A DNA stretch of 45,276 nt from an uncultured Methanobrevibacter sp. (lineage in GTDB: Archaea; Methanobacteriota; Methanobacteria; Methanobacteriales; Methanobacteriaceae), in assembly GCF_902788255.1 (NCBI RefSeq), contig NZ_CADAJR010000021.1, positions 1 to 45,276 of the forward strand, given 5' to 3'. Made by a program: the position numbers and the translations under genes. Position 1 is the first letter of the stretch; each line of letters opens with the position of its first letter. A model generated the notes under the pieces. The model was not told where the DNA came from. It did not search any database and saw only the letters and a program-made list of their open reading frames with translations. Below are positions 26,879 through 36,400 of this stretch, piece by piece.

Positions 26879-26905
26879 TTAAAAAAAATAAGGGGAAAAG
26901 TTAAT

Positions 26906-29900
26906 TTATTTTTTAACTGTTATCTTGTTTGTAATCTTAACTTTTCCATAACTGGTTTTTATTGTATATTTGCCGACCTTAAGCTTTTTGACTTTAATGG
27001 TTGCAATACCCTTCTTATTTGTTTTGGCTGTGTATTTCTTGCCTTTAATTTTAAAGGTCAGTTTTTTACCCTTCAAGGCCTTGCCTTTGCTGTTGACCAG
27101 TTTGGCTTTAAATTTAAGGGTTTTGCCTTTCTTGATTGATTTGTTTTTTGCAGTCAATGTTGATTTGATGGTTATTTTATTTGAAACCTTAAATCCTTTA
27201 TAGTTAACAGTAACAGTGTATTTGTTTACTTTGAACTTGTTAAGTTTAAGGTTGGCAAATCCGTTTTTGTCTGTTTTAACCGAATAGACTTTTCCATTAA
27301 CAACAATTTTGACAGTTTCGCCTGAAATGGCTTTGCCGAAATCATCATGGACTCTTAGTTTATAATAGCTGTTTGCCCCATAATACATGACAATGTTTCT
27401 GTTATCACTTAAACGTGGACGAACCTCAATGTTTTGGCTAACACTCTCATTGTTGTTTGGATTGGTGATTGTAAGTACATATTTTCCAACACCCCAATCA
27501 ATAGGCAGAATAATTTCCCCATTTTCATCACTGACCTTTTCAAATTCCCTGTTGTTTAAGGTAAAAATCAATGCCTTGCCTGAAATGCCCTGGCCGTACT
27601 GGTCATGAAGGACAAGCATATAATTTGAATTAAAGCAATACACATTACTTGAAGGAAGATCCATTTTTAACAATATTTCAAATGTCAAATTCGCATGTGA
27701 AGCGTTATAGCTTCCAGATTCATAAGTCACATCAACACCATATATCCCGTCAGCCAGACTGAAAGGTATGGTTGCGTTACCATTGATAAGATTCAATGTT
27801 TGTGTGGCGTTATTGAATTTGACAATGATTCTACCGTCTTTTACAGGTCTTTTGAATTGGTCAACCACACTTACTGAAATGCCACCTCCATTGACAGAAA
27901 CATCCACAGTAGTATTGTATTTTGCCAATTGAGTGAATGCCTTTATGCATGCAACCTGAGATTTGTAGGTATGCAGCGCATAGGTTTTTGAAAGATAAAA
28001 GAGATCCTCCCAGTTTACGCCGTCATAGCTTACATATGATATCTCAGGATAATAGATTGCCTTGTTGAGTGATGCAATCTCTGAAATCGGCACGGAAGAT
28101 AATTTTTCTGAAGTTGTGTTAAAGACTATTTCAAATATGTCCCCTTTATATAACGGTACAACATCATCCAAATGGAAAGTATAATAGCCCGCTTTGGACA
28201 TTCCACTTTTAACTGTTTTCAAAATGCCATTCACATAAACCGATAATGTCCAATTGGTTAATTTTTCGAAGTATGTTGAAACTCCAGACAGGATTTCATT
28301 GTCTGTGGCTGTGAATTTGTTCTTGTACCATACAGATGTCCTGTCATCATGCAGATAATCAGTCTTACCTGCTATATCATACTGATAATTTTTATCGTAT
28401 TTTACAGTGTCATTTAAAATAAATGTATAAGCGATTCCTTCAACGCCAGGTTTTGCAAATGACTCGTCATAATATGACACATAGAAGTAACCATTGTCAC
28501 CCCAATTTGGTCCCCAGCTGTTCTTCACTATCCATGCACCATCACCTGCAGCGTAACTGCCGAAATAGAAATTGTCCCTTGAATAGGTATCATTCCATCC
28601 CACAATTGTCACTGCATGGTTTGAAGGATAAAGTGCCCAAGTGAAATAGTCCTTTCCATTGTTTAGATAATAGTTGTCAAAGTATATTGAGGTTCCGACT
28701 GCACCATATTTCAGGATAGCGGTTTTAATTGCATCATTGTCTGTGTAATTGTCCCTTTTCAAGAACAGTATATTTTGGATATGCAATATGCTGTTTAAAA
28801 CCGGTGATAAAACTGATTTGTCATCAAACAAATCTGAAGTTTCATTTACAGGACCCAGCCAACTTGCAAAATAACCGAATGGCATGGAATCATATCCTCC
28901 TTCATTGGTATCCATCTTCCAGCCATAATCGGAATACAGTGCAATCAGATTTTTCATGTTTTCCTCAGACAGGTCAAATTCTGTTCCTGTTGCCTTTTTA
29001 AGGCAGGACTCCAATACCGCCATGGCTGTAAATGCCCAGCAGTTCCCGCTTGACTGTTGGTCTTTAACTTGTGACACCAATCCCTCATCCACTAAGCTGT
29101 AATAGCTAGGAAAGTCAGTGATTTCAATGTCTTCAGCATTATAAATTGTATAGTTTTCCCCACCAAGATGGACGTTTAAATCCTTGGAGTCAATATAATC
29201 CTTGTCCATTGGAGCGTTGTTATTGTTATAATGATTGTTCTTTATAGGCAATCTCAACTTGCTTAATAGGGAATATACTGCTCCAGCTTGAATTTTGGCA
29301 TTGTTATTTTCAAATGAGTTGGAAAGCAATACCAAATCTGTGGAATTGTCTATGAATAATGCTCCTCCGTTTCTTGCAGAGTTATTATTAAACACTCCAT
29401 ATGTGGATGCAAAAGTACCGTACATATGATAAACAGATCCACCATCCCATTTTGCGGAGTTATTATAAAAATTATTGTAATTCAGTGTTACTGCACTGTT
29501 TAATGTGGTTATTGCACCTCCAAATGTTGCCGAACAGTTGATGAAATCAGTGTGGTCAACCTTAAGTGGAGATGATTTGATATAGATTGCACCGCCGGCA
29601 TCATCAATAGTATAGTCCTTAATGAATTTTGATCTTGAAATGGTTACGTCTGCTGTATTTTCACAGGCTATGGCTCCACCGAAATTATACGCATAGTTGT
29701 TTATGAACCTGGAATTTGATACGCTCAAATAGCCTGCGCCCATGTATATCGCTCCACCATAGACGGCGTAACCTCCTTCGAATGTGCAGTTGTTTATTGT
29801 CACTTTGGAATTGGCATTCAAGTCAGATGTGTAGATTGAACCTCCATAATTATTTCCATAACTGTCAGGTGCACTGCCATACCCATAGTTAAAAATGGTG

Positions 29901-30370
29901 TTTGTGGCATTGAGGGTTCCTGAATTTGTAATTGATAAATCCATTAATGTGACATTGGTCAATGTTAAAAGGGAATTCACTCTGAATCCTACACCGTCAT
30001 ACCTGATTATTGTCTTGGTGGGATTGGACCCTATAATGTTTACCTGTTCGATTGCCTTATAATCATCTAGATTATATTCCCCATTGGCCAAATGGATGTT
30101 GCAGTTTCCCTTAATTCTTTCCACAGTCAGATATTTATATGGATTTTGTGATGATCCATCACCATTATCGTCTTCAAGTGATGCATCGAAATAATAATCG
30201 TTATTAGCAGTTAATGCGTCATCATTATAATCTATAGCAATGGTTGTCTGGTGGTCATCAAGCTGAACTACGTCAGCTGTCTGGTTATTTATTGCATAGC
30301 TTGACGGAATTATAAATATCACAAGCAATAATGCCATAAGAATAATTTTATGATATTCAGCCATTTTCAT
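26906..30370 (-). CDS. Surface protein: beta-helix, papain-family protease, Ig-like repeats
   Basis: A signal peptide covers residues 1-26 (LLLVIFIIPSSYA). Residues about 50-390 form a Pmp-like right-handed beta-helix with GGAIYM, GGAIAC and GGAIYI turns. Residues about 425-640 are a C1 peptidase with the whole active site: Q438, C444 (SGNCWAF), H585 (SNHAVTIVGW) and N617 (KNSWGPNWG). Next comes the lectin-like domain often linked to archaeal C1 proteases, about 665-770. Four or so Ig-like domains follow, ending in a lysine-rich one. The protein is probably exported and held at the wall by that basic tail, where it may cut proteins or peptides. The third codon is also ATG and has a better spacing from GGGGG. 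Confidence 0.9.
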   Translation of the reverse strand: MKMAEYHKIILMALLLVIFIIPSSYAINNQTADVVQLDDHQTTIAIDYNDDALTANNDYYFDASLEDDNGDGSSQNPYKYLTVERIKGNCNIHLANGEYNLDDYKAIEQVNIIGSNPTKTIIRYDGVGFRVNSLLTLTNVTLMDLSITNSGTLNATNTIFNYGYGSAPDSYGNNYGGSIYTSDLNANSKVTINNCTFEGGYAVYGGAIYMGAGYLSVSNSRFINNYAYNFGGAIACENTADVTISRSKFIKDYTIDDAGGAIYIKSSPLKVDHTDFINCSATFGGAITTLNSAVTLNYNNFYNNSAKWDGGSVYHMYGTFASTYGVFNNNSARNGGALFIDNSTDLVLLSNSFENNNAKIQAGAVYSLLSKLRLPIKNNHYNNNNAPMDKDYIDSKDLNVHLGGENYTIYNAEDIEITDFPSYYSLVDEGLVSQVKDQQSSGNCWAFTAMAVLESCLKKATGTEFDLSEENMKNLIALYSDYGWKMDTNEGGYDSMPFGYFASWLGPVNETSDLFDDKSVLSPVLNSILHIQNILFLKRDNYTDNDAIKTAILKYGAVGTSIYFDNYYLNNGKDYFTWALYPSNHAVTIVGWNDTYSRDNFYFGSYAAGDGAWIVKNSWGPNWGDNGYFYVSYYDESFAKPGVEGIAYTFILNDTVKYDKNYQYDIAGKTDYLHDDRTSVWYKNKFTATDNEILSGVSTYFEKLTNWTLSVYVNGILKTVKSGMSKAGYYTFHLDDVVPLYKGDIFEIVFNTTSEKLSSVPISEIASLNKAIYYPEISYVSYDGVNWEDLFYLSKTYALHTYKSQVACIKAFTQLAKYNTTVDVSVNGGGISVSVVDQFKRPVKDGRIIVKFNNATQTLNLINGNATIPFSLADGIYGVDVTYESGSYNASHANLTFEILLKMDLPSSNVYCFNSNYMLVLHDQYGQGISGKALIFTLNNREFEKVSDENGEIILPIDWGVGKYVLTITNPNNNESVSQNIEVRPRLSDNRNIVMYYGANSYYKLRVHDDFGKAISGETVKIVVNGKVYSVKTDKNGFANLKLNKFKVNKYTVTVNYKGFKVSNKITIKSTLTAKNKSIKKGKTLKFKAKLVNSKGKALKGKKLTFKIKGKKYTAKTNKKGIATIKVKKLKVGKYTIKTSYGKVKITNKITVKK

Positions 30371-30375
30371 TCCCC

Positions 30376-30415
30376 CAAAAAAAGAAAAAATAAATAGAGA
30401 TTAATTATAATCCCT
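30376..30415 (-). terminator. Hairpin and T-tract terminator of the 2931-aa adhesin gene
   Basis: An 8-bp stem with one G-U pair (30396-30403 with 30408-30415) overlaps the stop codon (30414-30416) and is followed on the minus strand by a T-rich run (30391 down to 30376). It separates this gene from the protease-adhesin, whose start is 43 bp away. Confidence 0.7.
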
Positions 30416-33400
30416 ATCTTTTAACTCTTAAAGTTTTCTTAACAACGTCCTTACCGTAGATTACTTGGAATTTGTATTTTTTACCAGCTTTAAGTTTTTT
30501 AAGTATACTTTTCTTAATCTTAAAGGTAGCAACACCTTTCTTATTGGTTTTTGCTTTTATTTTTTTGCCTTTAATCTTAAGGGTAATCTTTTTGCCTTTA
30601 ATAGGTTTCTTCTTAGATGTTTTTAAAGTTACTTTAATCCTAACTTTTCTAGCTGATTTTTTAATCTTTGTGTTTTTAGCCTTGATAACATTTTTGACAG
30701 TGACTTTAACTGTTTTTGACACCTTGTTGTAGGTCACTTTGGCAGTGTACTTCTTAGGTTTTACTTTCAATGTGAATTTAGCATAACCGTTCTTGTCAGT
30801 TTTTGCCTTTAATGTTTTTCCAGCTATTTTCAAGGTTACGACTTTACCTGCACCAACGGATTTACCATTGATTGTAGCGCGAACCTTATATTGGAATCCG
30901 TAATCCACTTTGGCATTGCTTGCAACCACTTTAATGACATCTTTAGCCGGTGGGGTGACCGGATCTTCAGATGACTTGTTGTTGTCAACTTTTACATCTG
31001 AGTTGTTCAATGCAATGGTTGCATCTCCTCTCTTGCCGTTTGCAATCAATTTGTTATTGACAATTGATCCGTTACATCCATTCAATGAAATTGTCTTGTT
31101 TCCTGTTGAAGTGATGTTGTTGTTTTCAATTGTAACATTTGAGTTGTCTGCATAAATGCCCAATGTTTCGATAGGGTTAACCATTGGGTAATCGTCTGCA
31201 GATTTACCTACATTTGTACCGTTGGCATTGATTGTGTTGGCCTTAATGGTTGCATTTGCATTTTTGACACCGATACCGATAGTGTAGTTACCGTTAACGG
31301 TAATTTCATTGCCGTCAATTTCAGTTTCATTTGTAACCAGAGACAAACCATATGCAGTGTTAGAGTCAACTTCAATAGTGTTGTCGACAATTTCTAAACT
31401 GGTATCATGAATACCCCAATTGTCAGCATATATACCATATCCAACATCTTCTGATTCAGCAGTGATGTCATTTCCGTTAAAAGTTGCGGTTGTTTCTCCT
31501 TGTACAGAAACACCTGCCGCATAATGGTCATCTGAAGTTACATCAATTGTGTTGTCTTCAAGGGTTATGTTTTTGCCTGAAACCTCTACACCATAGGCGT
31601 ATTGGTGACCGTTCAATTCAATGTCGTTTCCAGCGATGTTTGCATCATCACAACCTGCAACTCTTAAACCGTAAAGTGTATCTGAATATCCTGCAGATTT
31701 ATTGTAGTCTACGATAACTGTGTTGTCCTCAAATGTGAGGTTTTTACAGTTTTCAAATTCGATTCCGGCAGACAATACCATAGGAGCATAATCAGGTGCA
31801 GGACCATAACCCACATCAACGGATGGAACTGAAGCTTTGACATTATTATCGCTTACAACCATATTGTTAGAGTCAATTGCAAATATTGCCATGGTCCTAG
31901 TTGCCTCACCTAACTTGCCCTCATAGAAAATGTCGTTTTCAATCAATTTGGTTCCATCAGAACCATCCACATAAACAGCGTATGATTCACCGATTGGAGC
32001 GTCATAATCGATTGTGTTATTTTCTATTATATTGTTTTTACCTTCAACATAAATGACTGCATTGTTGTCGAATTCCTTATCAGCAACAAATTTGATGTTT
32101 TTAACAGCCACATTGTCGGCCTTGATGTAAAGAGCGGTGTTGTTGAACAGTGCACCGTCACCGGTTATGTTGATGGCCTTGTTTAATTTGAGTGTTCCTA
32201 AGTCTTTGAATTCTCCTTGGAATATGAGTTCATCGAATGGAACATTAGCTTTCATTACACCGTTTTCATCGAAGAAGTTACCTATTGTTTCCGGAGTTAC
32301 AATGTTGTTGATTCCAGTGACTGTAAGAGTTTTGGTAGCTTCACTAGCACCGAACTGTTCGGTTGTGTCAATGAATTTGGCCTTGATATCATAGGTTCCG
32401 ATGTCTTTGGAAATTAAAATGCTTTGCTTAGCTGTTCCATCCACAACAGGAATTGTTGCTATTAAATCTTCACCGAAGTAAAGTTCAACTTCTCCCTTGT
32501 TGACGACAGTTCCGTCATCGGAAGTTACGGTGATTGTGTATTCTACAGAGTCACCTTTTGCTGCGGTAATGTCATCCATTGCGATTGTTGTTGGAACAGT
32601 GTTTACGAATAACACTTCCTCATCGCCACCAACTTTTGCGGAGATGTATTTAATGCCTGTTGCATCTAAATCGTGAGTGAATTCACCGTTGGACAATACT
32701 CCTTCAATATCTCCCTTGTTAGTGGAGATGGTTACTGGGATTTCAACATTGACAGGACTGTCCAGTGCATAAACGCTTTCACCGTCAGTATATGAATCAA
32801 TTGCTACGGTTAATTTTACGATGTTTCCATCCTTGATTTCGGTGTCATTTTTAATGGTCAATATTGCCCAATTGTTTACGGTCGGTTTGTATTTGTTGTT
32901 TCCGCCTACAAATGCACTTGGATCAGCATTGGTTCCCCACCAATTCTTATTGGCAGTTATGGATGGGTTGATTTGTTCTGTTGCATATCCGTAAACTGAG
33001 ATGTTGTTTGCATCATTGTTGTTTATGAATACGGATTTTTCAACATTTACTGTGGTAGCTCTTGAATATATTGCTCCACCGTTTGCATCAGCAGTGTTGT
33101 TTTCAAATAAAGTGTCAGAAATGGTTAATTTACCTTTTCTTTCATAATTTGAGGTTCCAACCATGTAGATTGCTCCACCGCCGGTACCGTCCTGACCGTT
33201 AGCATGGTTTGCAATGAATTCGGAGTTTGTGATTTTCATTTCAGCTTCGGAGTGTGAAATGAATATTGCTCCACCGCTTGAAGTGGTCAATGCCTTATTG
33301 TCCTTGAATGTTGTGTTGTCAATGGTCATTCCAGCAATTTGCTGAGCAAATATTGCTCCACCACCGTTGTTTTCATTACCATTAGCAACGTTGTTTTCAA

Positions 33401-36400
33401 TTACGGAATTTTCAATATTGATTGTTGCTCCTTTAGCAAGACCTGTACCTGAATAGATTGCTCCACCAAGTTTAGCGGTGTTGTTTGCAATAGTTGAGTT
33501 GATGATAGTCAAGTAACCAACATTGTAAATTGCTCCACCGTTATTTTCACCGGCTGTTGAATTAGCTAATGTACAGTTAATCAGGGTTAAATAGTTTGAG
33601 TTTCCGAGTAATGCACCGCTTTCAACTGCATTGTAACCGTTGATCATGATTAGGTTTTTAAGAACAACTTTTGCATCTTCACCTACGTAAAGGAGTCTGT
33701 TGCTGTTGTCCGCATCGATTACAACTTTTCCTTCACCTGTAATGTTTAGGTTGTTGGAAATGATTCCTAAATCACCGGTTTTATAGGTACCTTCTAAAAG
33801 AACGATTTGACCTTTTTTAGCGATTTCAACTGCATGAGCCAATGTTTTTACAGGAGCGTCAATAGATCCTTCGTTTGCATCGTCACCTTCAGGAGATACA
33901 TAGATTACATCAGGAATATCACTGATGAGTACTGTGAACTGAGGAACTCCACCTAATGAGACGAGAATTTCCTTATCCGCTTCATCTACAGTGTATTTGA
34001 AAGTGATTTCTTTGCCTTTGCTTAAAACAACTTCGTTTAATTTACCTGAATCAGAAGTGAAACTCACTTCGACACCGTCTGGAATTTCATTTGAAAATAC
34101 AGCGGTGATTGTGATTTCATCGCCTGCAACAGCATCTTTAGGGTCAACAGTCACATCCAATGTGATTTTACTGTCTTCACTAATGTCGATGTTTGCTTTT
34201 GTATTATTACCCCAGTAGTTGTTGTTGGCGGTAATGACTGTGGTTGCTTTTTCTTTCTTGTCTATTGCATATTTGTCGTCACCTTCTTTGCTGATGATGA
34301 TTGAATTTGCAATATCGAATGTACCTTGGTCGGTATTCACATAGATTGCAGAACCTGCATCTCCAGCAGTGTTGTTAATGAATACACAGTTGTCAATGCT
34401 CATTGTGGATTTCAGATCATCCATAGTTTGATAAATCGCTCCACCTTGACCTTTAACATATTCTCCACTGTTAGCCTGGTTGTTGGTGAAAGTGGAATCC
34501 TTGATTGTTGTTGGGGTTCTTCCGGCAAATATTGCACCAGCAGTACCTTCAACTGCAATATTGTTGTCAAAAGTACAGTTAGTTACTTCCAATGTTCCTT
34601 TAGTTGCAGAGGAAGCTCTGGTTGCATAGATTGCACCTGCTGATTTAGCTTTGTTATTTCTGAATACTGTGTTTTCAACTACAGTGTCAGCAGAAGCTGA
34701 ATAAACGATACCGTTTGTATTTGTTAATGAAGTCATGTCATTTCCAATGAATTCAGAATTATTGATTAATAAGTCTGTTTCTGATTGTGATGCAACAACT
34801 CCTCTTTTTGCAACATTTTCAGAGAAGTCACAGTTATCAATGACCATTGTGCCTTTTCTATTGTTAATAATGTTTCCGCTGGATCCGGTAGCTTGGTTTG
34901 AATAGATGTTACAGTTGACAATTGTTGAATTTCCGTCATTTAAAAGCACTGAACCGAAAGCTGATTTTGCATTTGTAAATGCAATATTGGTTAGATTAAG
35001 GTTTGCAGTGTTTTCAAATATTCTTAAGGAATTACCGTCAATGACAACATTTCCTTGACCTGAAATATCTAAATCCTTATTAACAACCAATGTTTCAGTG
35101 ATTACATAATTACCGTTCAGGATTACGATTTTACCTTTCTCAGCAATTTCCATAGCATGTTTGATTGTTGCTACAGGAGCATCCCTTGAACCGATGTTGT
35201 TGTCGTCACCGGTCATGGATACATAAATCACTTCCAATACGATAGGTTCTTCCACAGTCACGGCAGTGGTATTCACTGCATCAGTAGATGTGATTGTTAC
35301 GTTGTTCACTCCACCGTCAGTGGCTGTGAATATGAATTTAGCAACATTGTTTTCGGTTGTTGCCTTATCCTTGTCCAATTCGCCGTAAACTGCACTTGCT
35401 TTTACTTCAACTTCAGGGATTGAATCAGTCAATGCCTGTTTGTTTACATCATGAGTGAAGTCAACAGTGAATTCAGCCTTATCTCCAACTTTTAATGCGT
35501 CTGCGGTCAAGTTGTTTGACACGGTCATTACAACCCAATTGGATGAGTCAACGTCAGCGCATGGAACTTCATCTTCCCAGTCGTTCTCATAGGTTCCTAC
35601 ACCATTCAATGAGCTAGGGTCATCATTGGTTCCCCACCAGTTGTATTGGGCGTTGACAACATTGTCATCACCGTCATTGTAAATCAAGTATTTTGTACCG
35701 TTGGTTAAAAGTACACAGTAATTTACGGAAAGCTTGTTTCCATTGTAGATTGCATCACCATGATATCCGCTGCTGGTTACTGTGTTGTTGATGAATACTG
35801 ATTTAGTTACAGTTGCATCTCCAAGGAAACCAACATAAATTGCTCCACCATCTCTAAATGCTTTATTGTTGATGAAATTGGATTCAGTGACTGTTAATGT
35901 AGAACTTGCACGAATAACTCCACCGTATGAAACAGTGTTTGTGTTGTTTATAAATTCTGAGCCTTTTACATCAATTACTGTATCTGATGAACCAATCAAT
36001 ACACCTTGTCTTGCAACGTTATTGGTGAATTTTGAGTTTTCAACAATTAAATTGCCTTTTCCGGATGAAATGTATACAATTCCATAATCGGATGAAGAAC
36101 CGGTTACGGTGTTGTTGTCAAATGTGGAATCGGTAATTGTAATGTCATAGTTGCCGGAACTTTTTATTACATCACCGCAGGTGTTGTTTGCAAATTTGGA
36201 TTTGCTTACAGTCAATTTACCGTTGTTTGTGATGAGGTTTCCACTAGTTGGATTAGCGATTACATTTACATTTTCCAAAATCAGTTCTTTTGCGTAACTG
36301 TAAATTACGCTGCCGTAATATGCATTTCCGCCGGTTAATGTTAAATTGATTAATGTCAATTTGGCAACGTTAGCGGAAGATGCCACATTGAATAATCTTC

